In this document: piece after piece, positions 44,500 to 52,919 of the stretch
Numbering within the stretch: the stretch's first letter is position 1
Layout: every line of letters starts with the position of its first letter
NCBI RefSeq assembly: GCF_042466665.1
Contig: NZ_CP162102.1
Span: 4,402,001-4,466,000, forward strand
Source of the DNA: Peterkaempfera podocarpi
Lineage (GTDB): Bacteria; Actinomycetota; Actinomycetes; Streptomycetales; Streptomycetaceae
DNA length: 64,000 nucleotides
Reading direction: 5' to 3'
Made by a program: the position numbers and the translations under genes
The notes under the pieces: generated by a model
The model's database searches: none
What the model was told of the DNA's origin: nothing
The model's input: only the letters and a program-made list of their open reading frames with translations

Positions 44500-45432
44500 T
44501 CAGGAGACGGCCGGCGGCTCGACGTCGGCGCCGGGGGAGTCCGCACCCTTGTGGTCGCTGACAGCGGTGACGGCGTGCCCGCCGAACTGGTTGCGCAGTG
44601 CGGCGATCATCTTCATCTGCGGGGAGTCGTCCTGACGGGACGAGAAGCGGGCGAAGAGCGAGGCGGTGATGGCCGGCAGCGGGACGGCGTGGTCGATGGC
44701 CGCCTCGACGGTCCAGCGGCCCTCGCCGGAGTCCTCCGCATAGCCGCGCAGGTGCCCCAGGTGCGGGTCCTCCTCCATGGCCCGGACGGCGAGGTCCAGC
44801 AGCCAGGAGCGGATGACCGTGCCCTCCTTCCAGCTGCGGAAGATGTCGTGCACATTGGTGGTGACCTCGGCGGCCTCCAGCAGCTCCCAGCCCTCGGCGT
44901 AGGCCTGCATCAGGGCGTACTCGATGCCGTTGTGGACCATCTTGGCGAAGTGGCCGGCGCCGACCTTGCCGGCGTGCACAAAGCCGAAGTCGCCGGACGG
45001 CTTGAGGGCGTCGAAGATCGGCTGGACCTTGGCGACGTGCTCGGCCTCACCGCCGACCATCAGTGCATAGCCGTTCTCCAGGCCCCAGACGCCGCCGGAG
45101 ACCCCGGCGTCGACAAAGCCGATGCCCTTGGTGGCCAGCGCCTCGGCGTGGGCGATGTCGTCGGTCCAGCGCGAGTTGCCGCCGTCGACCACGATGTCAC
45201 CGGGGGACAGCACCTCGGCGAGCTGGTCGACCGTCTGCTGGGTCGGGACGCCGGCCGGAACCATCACCCACACCACTCGGGGGCCCTGGAGCTTGTCCAC
45301 CAGCTCCTGGAGGCTGTTGACATCGGCGAGGTCGGGGTTGCGGTCGTACCCGATGACGGTGTGACCTGCGCGGCGGATGCGCTCGCGCATGTTCCCGCCC
45401 ATCTTGCCGAGACCGATGAGACCGAGCTCCAT
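44500..45432 (-). CDS. gnd: 6-phosphogluconate dehydrogenase, decarboxylating (short YqeC type)
   Basis: 310 residues. The Rossmann motif GLIGLGKMGGNMRERIRRAG, VDGGNSRWTDDIAHAEAL, DAGVSGGVWGLENGYALMVG and KVGAGHFAKMVHNGIEYALM cover cofactor and substrate sites. The short form is NAD-preferring in several bacteria (family knowledge). It oxidises 6-phosphogluconate to ribulose 5-phosphate. It is usually located between dnaN and recF in Streptomyces. ATG at 45432. Confidence 0.95.
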   Translation of the reverse strand: MELGLIGLGKMGGNMRERIRRAGHTVIGYDRNPDLADVNSLQELVDKLQGPRVVWVMVPAGVPTQQTVDQLAEVLSPGDIVVDGGNSRWTDDIAHAEALATKGIGFVDAGVSGGVWGLENGYALMVGGEAEHVAKVQPIFDALKPSGDFGFVHAGKVGAGHFAKMVHNGIEYALMQAYAEGWELLEAAEVTTNVHDIFRSWKEGTVIRSWLLDLAVRAMEEDPHLGHLRGYAEDSGEGRWTVEAAIDHAVPLPAITASLFARFSSRQDDSPQMKMIAALRNQFGGHAVTAVSDHKGADSPGADVEPPAVS

Positions 45433-45602
45433 GACAAGTCCTTACGTATGTCGACGTGCCTGATGACGGCCCCTTTGCCGCACCTTTGAGCCTACGCCGG
45501 GGGAGGGTTGCGGCCCCGACGGGCTGGGGCCGTCGGGAGGAATGCCTGCCCTGTGGGGCGGATTCCAGACCCGACGGCTCCGGTACTCCAGGGCGCCCGA
45601 TA

Positions 45603-45637
45603 TCCACAGCTGTGGAATCAGCGTCCACAGCTGTGGA
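45603..45637. repeat. two identical palindromes at the dnaN 3' end
   Basis: TCCACAGCTGTGGA occurs at 45603-45616 and again at 45624-45637; centres are 21 bases apart (two helical turns). They end at the base before the dnaN stop codon. Confidence 0.85.
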
Positions 45638-46774
45638 TCAACCGGAGAGGCGCACCGGCATGATCAGGTACTTGTAGGCCTCGTCCGCCTCGGCGTCCAC
45701 CGAGGGACGGCCGCTGAGCAGCGCCGGCTTGGTGGAGGTGGTGAAGCTCAGCTGGGCCACCGGGGCGTCGATGGCGGAGAGCCCCTCCAGCAGGTACGCC
45801 GGGTTGAAGGCAATCGAGATGTCGTCGCCCTCGAGGTCCGCGTCGATCCGCTCGGTCGCCTGGGCGTCGTCCCCGGAGCCCGCCTCAAGCGTCAGCACAC
45901 CCTGCTCGAAGGAGAGCCGGACCGGGGTGTTGCGCTCGGCGACCAGGGAGACACGCTTGACGGCCTCCACGAAGGGCGCGGTCACGATGGTGGCCACCGC
46001 GTTGAACTCGGTGGGGAACAGGCTGCGGAACTTGGGGAACTCGCCCTCCAGCAGGCGGGTGGTGGTCCGCCGCCCGGCACCTTCGAAGCCGATCAGCCCC
46101 TCGCCGCCGCCCTCCTTGCCGGAAGCCAGCGCGATGGACACCACATCGCCGCTGTTCAGCGACTTGGCAGTGTCCAGCAGGGTCTTGGCGGGCACCAGGG
46201 CGACCGCGGACAGACCGGGCTGCTCCGGCTTCCACAGCAGCTCGCGGACCGCGAAGCGGTAGCGGTCGGTGGCGGCCAGGGTGATCCGGTCGTCCTCGAT
46301 CTCGACCCGGACGCCGGTGAGCACCGGGAGGGTGTCGTCACGGCCGGCGGCGACCGCGACCTGGGCGACGGCGGAGGCGAACACCTCGCCCGAGACCGTG
46401 CCGGTGGCGGTGGGCATCTGGGGCAGAGCGGGGTACTCGTCCACAGGAAGGGTGGGGAGTGTGAATCGGGAGGAGCCGCAGACGACGCTCACCCGGACCC
46501 CGTCGGTGGAGATTTCCACAGGCCTGTTGGGAAGTGCCCGGGAGATGTCGGCGAGCAGTCGGCCGGAGACCAGGACGGTGCCGGCCTCCTCGGCCTCGGC
46601 CTCGACCTCGACCCTGGCGGACACCTCGTAGTCGAAGCCGGACAGGCTCAGCCTGCTCTCCTCCGCGGTCAGCAGCAGACCGGCGAGGACAGGCACCGGC
46701 GGTCGTGCAGGGAGGCTGCGCGCAGCCCAGGCCACGGCCTCTGCGAGGACGTCACGCTCCACCCGGAACTTCAC
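45638..46774 (-). CDS. dnaN: DNA polymerase III beta subunit (sliding clamp)
   Basis: 378 residues, three-domain clamp. N-terminal MKFRVERDVLAEAVAWAARSLPARP, LDGFDYEVSA-type strand, and the C-terminal LIMPVRL that lines the protein-binding cleft are present. Ring-shaped processivity factor for replicative polymerase. ATG at 46774; leftward from oriC. Confidence 0.98.
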   Translation of the reverse strand: MKFRVERDVLAEAVAWAARSLPARPPVPVLAGLLLTAEESRLSLSGFDYEVSARVEVEAEAEEAGTVLVSGRLLADISRALPNRPVEISTDGVRVSVVCGSSRFTLPTLPVDEYPALPQMPTATGTVSGEVFASAVAQVAVAAGRDDTLPVLTGVRVEIEDDRITLAATDRYRFAVRELLWKPEQPGLSAVALVPAKTLLDTAKSLNSGDVVSIALASGKEGGGEGLIGFEGAGRRTTTRLLEGEFPKFRSLFPTEFNAVATIVTAPFVEAVKRVSLVAERNTPVRLSFEQGVLTLEAGSGDDAQATERIDADLEGDDISIAFNPAYLLEGLSAIDAPVAQLSFTTSTKPALLSGRPSVDAEADEAYKYLIMPVRLSG

Positions 46775-46939
46775 CGGTCACCGCCTCCTGATGCTCCTGC
46801 TGTAGGCGTGCCGCCCATCCCCACCCTGTGGGCTTCCCGGTGGGCCGGCTCGCTCCTGTTGCCGGAGACAGTCTGACGCACTCTGCCGACAGCCGTGGCA
46901 TACGGGCCGGACTGGTGGTGAACAGGTGTCGGATTGCCG

Positions 46940-47500
46940 TCGTCCACAGATCGACGCCCCACCCCCTGTTAGACGAATCATCGGGGGATCTCTAGGTAGT
47001 GGTAGTAGTAGGGGCTGTGGATTAGGTGGATAACCCCGTTTTCCCAGCTCAGACCCACTTTTTTATCCACCGGGCCTGTGGGTGGAGCCGTGGATGAACC
47101 GGCCTCTTCTGTGGACGGCGGAAGTTTCCCCACAGCGCTTCCACAGCTGTCCCCAGGTTCTCCCCAGCACTGTCCCCAAGTTTTACCCAGGTTTCCCACC
47201 GGCCACACCTCCACGTCCGTGTGACCGCTTTCACACGGACCGGTGAAGTCGGCGTTTCGCTTGTCGAACTGTGGACGTTGCTGTGGAGAAGCTGGGGACA
47301 ACCACCCTGGACCTGGGGATGGGCCGTGGACAACCGTGGCGCCGCGTTGACGCCGCTTCAGTCGTCCACAGCTTGTGGATGCCGGTAACCCACAAGTCCA
47401 CAGGCCGCTGAGCTGGAGCTACGAGCGTACCGCCGTGCCTGCTGTGGAGGAGATCTGGACAACCCGACAGTCCCCAGGATGTGGACGGCCGAGAATGCCG
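46940..47500. promoter_or_regulatory. oriC: oriC: chromosomal replication origin, dnaA-dnaN intergenic
   Basis: About 560 bases dense in DnaA-box-like sequences in both orientations. Clear examples: TCGTCCACA (46940-46948), TGTGGATTA (47016-47024), GGTGGATAA (47025-47033), TTATCCACC near 47062-47070, TGTGGACGG near 47110, TGTGGACGT near 47270, CGTGGACAA near 47326, TCGTCCACA near 47363, AAGTCCACA near 47394 and TGTGGACGG near 47480. Many weaker copies follow the Streptomyces consensus. Typical of the multi-box Streptomyces origin. Confidence 0.92.
46993..47033. promoter_or_regulatory. candidate DnaA-trio / basal unwinding element
   Basis: In-phase trinucleotides TAG-TGG-TAG-TAG-TAG (46997-47011), a GGGC spacer, and two abutting same-orientation DnaA boxes (47016-47024, 47025-47033). 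Order and strand agree with the box/GC-cluster/trio arrangement described in B. subtilis. Confidence 0.55.
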
Positions 47501-47584
47501 GAACCTGTGGAGTTTCCGGCATTGCCTCGTATCTGTTCGAATTCCTGCGCATCCGTGCGAACCGGGAAGCAGGCAGAGAAAGAC

Positions 47585-47620
47585 AGCGGGGCGCCGGGAG
47601 AACACTCCCGGCGCCCCGCT
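47585..47620 (-). terminator. dnaA terminator
   Basis: Perfect 16-base-pair hairpin (AGCGGGGCGCCGGGAG, loop AACA) 18 bases after the dnaA stop, read leftward. Confidence 0.9.
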
Positions 47621-47637
47621 CTCGGGCTTTTCCGCAG

Positions 47638-49683
47638 TCAGCTCTTGATGCGGTTGGTGAGCTCGGTGACCTGGTTGTAGATGGACCGCCGCTCCGCCAT
47701 CAGCGAGCGGATCTTGCGGTCGGCGTGCATCACCGTGGTGTGGTCCCGGCCGCCGAACTGGGCGCCGATCTTGGGCAGCGAGAGGTCGGTGAGCTCACGG
47801 CAGAGGTACATGGCGATCTGCCGTGCGGTCACCAGGACCCGGCTCCGCGAGGAGCCGCAGAGGTCCTCCACACCCAGCCCGAAGTAGGCGGCGGTCTGCT
47901 CCATGATGGTCTTCGCCGTGATCTCCGGTCCGGCCTCCTCGCCGCCGGGGATCAGGTCCTTCAGCACTATCCCGGTGAGCTCCAGGTCCACCGGGGCCCG
48001 GTTGAGGCTGGCGAAGGCGGTGACACGGATCAGCGCTCCCTCCAGCTCGCGGATGTTGCGGGAGATCCGGGAGGCGATGAACTCCAGCACCTCCGGCGGA
48101 GCGTTGAGCTGCTCCTGGATCGCCTTCTTCCGCAGGATCGCGATCCTGGTCTCCAGCTCGGGCGGCTGGACGTCGGTGATCAGACCCCACTCGAAGCGGT
48201 TGCGCAGCCGGTCCTCCAGGGTGACGAGCTGCTTGGGCGGCCGGTCCGAGGAGAGCACGATCTGCTTGTTGGCGTTGTGCAGGGTGTTGAAGGTGTGGAA
48301 GAACTCCTCCTGCGTCGACTCCTTGCTCGCCAGGAACTGGATGTCGTCGACCAGCAGGATGTCCATGTCGCGGTAGCGCTTGCGGAAGGCGTCCGCCTTG
48401 CCGTCGCGGATGGAGTTGATGAACTCGTTGGTGAACTCCTCCGAGCTCACGTAGCGCACCCGGGTCCCGGGATAGAGGCTCCGCGAGTAGTGCCCGATGG
48501 CGTGCAGCAGGTGTGTCTTGCCGAGGCCGGACTCGCCGTAGATGAAGAGCGGGTTGTACGCCTTGGCCGGTGCCTCGGCGACCGCCACCGCCGCGGCGTG
48601 GGCGAAGCGGTTGCTGGCACCGATGACAAAGGTGTCGAAGAGGTACTTGGGGTTCAGCCGGGCGGCAGGCTCGTCCTTGCGCGGCGTGCTGCCGCCGGCC
48701 GGTCCGCCGGGCACCGGATGCCCGCCCGGCCCCTTGGGCACCGGGGCGCCCGAGGGGGGTACCGCGGGTCCTGCGGCCGGCCTGGTGGGGCCGCCGTCCG
48801 CCGGACGCTCGGGGTGCGGACGCCCGTCACCCTCGCCGGCCGCGCCGCGGCTGCCCGGGCGTGCCGTCTCGCCGTACTCGCCGCCCAGCAGATCACCCTG
48901 GGTGCCGCGGGTGTCCCGGGGCGTCTCCGGCGGCAGCTGGCGGAAGCCCTCGGGGGGAGTCGTGGAGCGCTCCGGGTGGGGCGGCCAGTCACGCGGCCGG
49001 CCCTCGGCGCCGGGCCACTCTCCGGGTGCCCGGTCCGGGGTGTCGCTCTCGTAGCCGCGGCGGTCCTGCGGGTAGGAGGGATCGCCGTAGCCCGGAGCGG
49101 AGGCCCAGTTGTTCTGGTCCGACCATCCGGGGCGCTGCTCGTACGGAGCCGGGCGCTGCTCGTAGCCGTTCTCGTACCCGCTGTCGTAGCGGCGCTGCTC
49201 GTACCCCTGGTCGTAGCCGCCGCGCGGCCCGCCGGGCGTCCAGCCGCTCCAGGGGCCCTCCTGAGCGGGCTGCCCGTGGCTCTGCCAGCCGCCGCCCTCG
49301 CCGCCGGGCCCGGAGCGGTAGTCGCGGTCCTCCCGGTAGTCACGGTCCTCGCGGTACTCCGGGCGGCCGGGCTCGGACTCGGGCCGCTCCGGGGCAGCTG
49401 CGGCAGCAGGAGGCATCGCATTGGCGTCCACCATGACCGCGATCCGCACCGGACGGCCGAACTCGCCACCCAGGATCTCGGTCAGCAGCGGCAGCAGCCG
49501 TCCCTCCAGAACCTGCTTGGCGCGCTCGTTGGGTGTGGCCAGCAGGGCGGTGTCATGCATCATCCACATGGGCTGCGTACGGCGCAGCCACATCTTGTCG
49601 CTGTCCCCGACACTCGCGTCGTCGACCAGCCGCTCGACGACCTTTGCCCAGGCCGGGGCAAGGTCGCTGTTGACATCAGCCAC
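47638..49683 (-). CDS. dnaA: chromosomal replication initiator DnaA
   Basis: 681 residues. Domain I (about 1-95, WAKVVERLVDDASVGDS onward), a very long linker (about 100-330) rich in Pro, Gly, Tyr, Glu and Arg with repeated YEQR units, AAA+ domain III (Walker A GESGLGKTHLLHAIG, Walker B LLVDDIQFLASK), and domain IV with the DnaA signature GGRDHTTVMHADRKI. It binds oriC boxes and opens DNA. Long linkers are typical of Streptomyces. The GTG at 49683 (ADVNSDLAPAWAKVVERL) matches homologues; the open frame beyond is excluded. Confidence 0.97.
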   Translation of the reverse strand: MADVNSDLAPAWAKVVERLVDDASVGDSDKMWLRRTQPMWMMHDTALLATPNERAKQVLEGRLLPLLTEILGGEFGRPVRIAVMVDANAMPPAAAAAPERPESEPGRPEYREDRDYREDRDYRSGPGGEGGGWQSHGQPAQEGPWSGWTPGGPRGGYDQGYEQRRYDSGYENGYEQRPAPYEQRPGWSDQNNWASAPGYGDPSYPQDRRGYESDTPDRAPGEWPGAEGRPRDWPPHPERSTTPPEGFRQLPPETPRDTRGTQGDLLGGEYGETARPGSRGAAGEGDGRPHPERPADGGPTRPAAGPAVPPSGAPVPKGPGGHPVPGGPAGGSTPRKDEPAARLNPKYLFDTFVIGASNRFAHAAAVAVAEAPAKAYNPLFIYGESGLGKTHLLHAIGHYSRSLYPGTRVRYVSSEEFTNEFINSIRDGKADAFRKRYRDMDILLVDDIQFLASKESTQEEFFHTFNTLHNANKQIVLSSDRPPKQLVTLEDRLRNRFEWGLITDVQPPELETRIAILRKKAIQEQLNAPPEVLEFIASRISRNIRELEGALIRVTAFASLNRAPVDLELTGIVLKDLIPGGEEAGPEITAKTIMEQTAAYFGLGVEDLCGSSRSRVLVTARQIAMYLCRELTDLSLPKIGAQFGGRDHTTVMHADRKIRSLMAERRSIYNQVTELTNRIKS

Positions 49684-50107
49684 TGGTGCACGCTTTCTCG
49701 TTCCACCGCTGGGGGTGGTCTTGGTCGGGGGCGCTTGACCCACGGACGTGTGGGTCAACGGTAGGCGGGGAATGCAGAGAGGTTCTGCAACGGTAATCAG
49801 CCGCCGCGCCTTGCGACAAGTTGTTGTCCACAGGCTGTGTACAGCCGGGCCCGGCAGGATTCGGGTGATGCCTGCGACGGCGCGCCCATCACCCGGTTTG
49901 ACCCATGGTCCCCCGTCCGCGTACCGTAACCAGGTCGAGTTGTCGATGGCCGCTGCCGCATGCCCGCGGGTCAACCGCTTCTACCAGGCGCGCAGCACGG
50001 GCGCCGTGGATCACCTTGTTCGTCGAGGTGATGAGGAGATCGCGCGGACGCACGGTGACGGCCAAGCGGCGCCCCGCCACCCTACGATTGATCCCTGGAG
50101 CCCCCGA
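49684..50107. promoter_or_regulatory. dnaA-rpmH divergent promoter region with one perfect DnaA box
   Basis: 424 bases between the divergent dnaA and rpmH. Contains TTGTCCACA at 49824-49832, about 140 bases before the dnaA start, suitable for dnaA autoregulation (inferred). No other gene seen. Confidence 0.6.
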
Positions 50108-50245
50108 GTGAGCAAGCGCACCTTCCAGCCGAACAACCGCCGCCGCGCGAAGACCCACGGGTTCCGGCTGCGTATGCGCACCCGTGCCGGCCGCGCCATC
50201 CTGGCGACTCGCCGCAGCAAGGGCCGCGCGCGTCTGTCGGCCTGA
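50108..50245 (+). CDS. rpmH: 50S ribosomal protein L34
   Basis: 45 residues, complete and standard length: SKRTFQPNNRRRAKTHGFRL then RMRTRAGRAILATRRSKGRA. GTG start at 50108. First gene of the rpmH-rnpA-yidD-yidC-khpB-rsmG series that reads away from dnaA. Confidence 0.97.
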   Translation: MSKRTFQPNNRRRAKTHGFRLRMRTRAGRAILATRRSKGRARLSA

Positions 50246-50265
50246 TCCGTCTACAGGGTCATGCT

Positions 50266-50697
50266 GTGCTGCCCACCGAGAATCGGCTGAGGCGGCGCCA
50301 GGACTTCGCGACCGCGGTGAAACGCGGCCGCCGTGCCGGTAAGCCACTTCTCGTCGTACACCTCAGCCGAGGTGCGGCGACAGGTGGGCCGGACGGCGGA
50401 CGGAACGACTTCGGCCCGCACGCGCCGAGGGAGACTGCTCCCCCGGCGCGTGCGGGTTTCGTCGTGAGCAAGGCTGTCGGCCCTGCGGTGGTCCGCAATC
50501 TTGTCAAGCGTCGTCTGCGTCACCTTGTCCGGGAGCGTGTGTCGCTGCTTCCCACAGGTAGCCTGATAGTGGTACGCGCGCTGCCCCCGGCGGGGGCGGC
50601 GGACTACGCGGACCTGGAGCGCGACTTGGATGCAGCCCTTCGAAGGCTGCTCAGGACGGAGACGACAGCCATCGGGCCGACGGGAGCAGGGCGATGA
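50266..50697 (+). CDS. rnpA: ribonuclease P protein component
   Basis: 143 residues, longer than the common 115-125 because of a Gly/Pro-rich insertion (GGPDGGRNDFGPHAPRE) after the first strand. LPTENRLRRRQDF, FVVSKAVGPAVVRNLVKRRL (RNR basic motif) and SLIVVRALP are diagnostic. Assists the RNase P RNA in 5' maturation of tRNA. GTG start at 50266. Overlaps yidD by 4 bases. Confidence 0.95.
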   Translation: MLPTENRLRRRQDFATAVKRGRRAGKPLLVVHLSRGAATGGPDGGRNDFGPHAPRETAPPARAGFVVSKAVGPAVVRNLVKRRLRHLVRERVSLLPTGSLIVVRALPPAGAADYADLERDLDAALRRLLRTETTAIGPTGAGR

Positions 50698-51023
50698 AGT
50701 ACCTGCTGATGGGGCTCATCCGGGTCTACCAGTGGACCATCAGCCCGCTGCTCGGCCCCGTGTGCAGGTACTACCCGTCCTGTTCGCACTACGGCTACGA
50801 GGCGATCCGGGTGCACGGCGCTGTGAAAGGCACCGGCCTCACCGCCTGGCGCATCCTGCGCTGCAATCCCTGGTCCCCCGGAGGTGTGGACCATGTACCG
50901 CCGCGCAAGCGGCCCGTGTGGCACCAGCGGCTGCGCGGTGCCATGGCCGCCTCGTCAGCGGACCCCCAGACTTCCAGCCGTGCCGAGAGCCCGGCGCCCA
51001 CACCCAACGCCGGAGGAGCCTGA
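50694..51023 (+). CDS. yidD: YidD membrane protein insertion efficiency factor
   Basis: 109 residues: YQWTISPLLGPVCRYYPSCS, HYGYEAIRVHGAVKG, then LRCNPWSPGGVDHVP, all family signatures with the conserved Cys residues. A Ser/Ala/Pro tail follows. Amphipathic helper for YidC. ATG overlaps the rnpA stop (ATGA). Three bases separate it from yidC. Confidence 0.95.
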   Translation: MKYLLMGLIRVYQWTISPLLGPVCRYYPSCSHYGYEAIRVHGAVKGTGLTAWRILRCNPWSPGGVDHVPPRKRPVWHQRLRGAMAASSADPQTSSRAESPAPTPNAGGA

Positions 51024-51025
51024 AC

Positions 51026-52177
51026 GTGTGGAGCTTTCTTAATCCCCTCTTCACCGCGGTTTCCTGGATCATCGTCCAGTTCCACACGCTGTACAGCCAT
51101 GTCTTCAACCCGGACAGCGGATGGGCCTGGGGCCTCTCCATCGTCTCGCTGGTGGTCCTGATCCGGATCTGCCTGATCCCGCTCTTTGTGAAGCAGATCA
51201 AGGCGACCCGGGCCATGCAGGCGATCCAGCCGAAGATGAAGGCCATCCAGGAGCGCTACAAGAACGACCGGCAGCGCCAGTCCGAAGAGATGATGAAGCT
51301 CTACAAGGAGGCGGGCACCAACCCCTTCTCGAGCTGCCTTCCCATCCTGGTGCAGTCCCCGTTCTTCATCTCGCTCTACCAGGTGCTGAACCACATCGCC
51401 CGAAACGAGCCGGTCGGTGTCATCAATGGGAGCCTGCTGGCCAGCGCCCAGCGGGCGCACATCTTCGGGGCTCCGCTCTCGGTGAAGTTCACCGACTCGG
51501 CGGACAAGGTCAGCGCTCTGGGCGCCTCCCTCACCGATGTTCGTGTCGTCACGATCACGATGATCATCCTGATGTCGCTGTCGCAGTTCATCACCCAGCG
51601 CCAGCTGATGACCAAGAACGTGGACCTCACGGTCAAGACCCCGTTCATGCAGCAGCAGAAGATGCTGATGTATGTCTTCCCGGTCATGTTCGCCGTCTTC
51701 GGCATCAACTTCCCGGTCGGCGTGCTGGTGTACTGGCTCACCACCAACGTCTGGACCATGGGCCAGCAGCTCTTTGTCATCCGCCGCAACCCGACCCCCG
51801 GCAGCGCGGCCTGGAAGGACCGCCAGGAGCGGCTGCGCAGGGCCGGCAAGCTCGCCGCGGACGGCACCGTGGTGAAGGGCGGCATCACCTCTCTGGTCAA
51901 GGGCGGCAAGCCGGAGGCGGCCGAGTCGGCGACCGAGCCTGCCCAGGTGGTCCGCCAGCAGCCCAAGCGGCAGACCAAGTCCCAGCGGCAGCAGACCTCA
52001 ACTGCGGGCAAGCCGTCCGTCGGCACTGCGAGCGATGCGGACAAGGCGGGTACCGGCACGGCGGAGACCGGCGGGACGGGCACCGGCAAGGCGTCGACCG
52101 CCGATGGCAAGCGATCCGGGCAGCCGGGCAAGCGGACCCCGCAGCCGGCCGGTCAGCGGCCCAAGAAGAAGTCCTGA
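51026..52177 (+). CDS. yidC: YidC/Oxa1 membrane protein insertase
   Basis: 383 residues. Short N-terminus without the large periplasmic domain of Gram-negatives; conserved helices LSIVSLVVLIRICLIPLFVK (with the hydrophilic-groove Arg), FSSCLPILVQSPFFISLYQV, and IMSLSQFITQRQLM. The cytoplasmic C-terminus is basic and Thr/Gly-rich with repeated KxxKQ-type motifs. Inserts membrane proteins with or without Sec. GTG at 51026 after GGAGGAG. Confidence 0.96.
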   Translation: MWSFLNPLFTAVSWIIVQFHTLYSHVFNPDSGWAWGLSIVSLVVLIRICLIPLFVKQIKATRAMQAIQPKMKAIQERYKNDRQRQSEEMMKLYKEAGTNPFSSCLPILVQSPFFISLYQVLNHIARNEPVGVINGSLLASAQRAHIFGAPLSVKFTDSADKVSALGASLTDVRVVTITMIILMSLSQFITQRQLMTKNVDLTVKTPFMQQQKMLMYVFPVMFAVFGINFPVGVLVYWLTTNVWTMGQQLFVIRRNPTPGSAAWKDRQERLRRAGKLAADGTVVKGGITSLVKGGKPEAAESATEPAQVVRQQPKRQTKSQRQQTSTAGKPSVGTASDADKAGTGTAETGGTGTGKASTADGKRSGQPGKRTPQPAGQRPKKKS

Positions 52178-52224
52178 CCGGCACCCCCTGAACGTTGTCC
52201 CCTCTTCCCCGAAGGAGTCCCTCC

Positions 52225-52767
52225 GTGACGGAAGGCACCACCTCCGCTGCTGCGGACGCCCCCGCGACCGCTTCCGCAGCAAAGACTGATCTGATCGCCC
52301 AGCTGGAGCAGGAGGGCGAGATCGCGGCCGACTACCTCGAGGGTCTGCTGGACATCGCCGACCTCGACGGTGACATCGACATGGACGTCGAGGGCGACCG
52401 TGCGTCGGTGTCGATCGTCAGCGAGGGCGGTGGGCCGCAGCGCGGGCTGCAGCGCCTGGTCGGCCAGGACGGTGAGGTACTGGAGGCGCTCCAGGAGCTG
52501 ACTCGGCTGGCAGTGCACCGGGAGACCGGCGAGCGCAGCCGGCTGATGCTGGACATTGCGGGATTCCGGGCGCGTCGCCGGGCGGAGCTGACCGAGCTGG
52601 GCAGCAACGCGGCTCGGGAGGCCAAGGAGTCCGGTGAGCCGGTGAAGCTGAGCCCGATGACCCCCTTCGAGCGCAAGGTGGTGCATGACGCGGTGGCCGC
52701 CGCCGGCCTGCGCAGCGAGTCCGAGGGCGAGGAGCCGCAGCGCCGCGTGGTTGTGCTGCCGGCCTGA
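52225..52767 (+). CDS. khpB: KhpB/Jag (EloR-like) RNA-binding protein
   Basis: 180 residues. KH-II-type domain about 60-115 (LVGQDGEVLEALQELTRLAV) and R3H-like C-terminus (SRLMLDIAGFRARRRAEL, LSPMTPFERKVVHDAV, RRVVVLPA). Works with KhpA in regulating cell-shape and division mRNAs in Gram-positive bacteria (family knowledge). GTG at 52225 has GAAGGAG; follows yidC closely. Confidence 0.93.
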   Translation: MTEGTTSAAADAPATASAAKTDLIAQLEQEGEIAADYLEGLLDIADLDGDIDMDVEGDRASVSIVSEGGGPQRGLQRLVGQDGEVLEALQELTRLAVHRETGERSRLMLDIAGFRARRRAELTELGSNAAREAKESGEPVKLSPMTPFERKVVHDAVAAAGLRSESEGEEPQRRVVVLPA

Positions 52768-52861
52768 GGCGGCTGACCGACACTGGACATGATGTGCACG
52801 GTGACGGCCCCGTCCGCCTCGCGCGGGCGGGGCCGTCCTGCTGCGGTCGCGGGTCGGAGGA

Positions 52862-52877
52862 TGTTTCACGTGAAACA
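52862..52877. promoter_or_regulatory. parS: parS site
   Basis: Perfect TGTTTCACGTGAAACA between khpB and rsmG. Confidence 0.97.
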
Positions 52878-52919
52878 GCACGATGGGTCGGTGCGTGCGT
52901 GGTGAGGGAAGAGGCTGGG

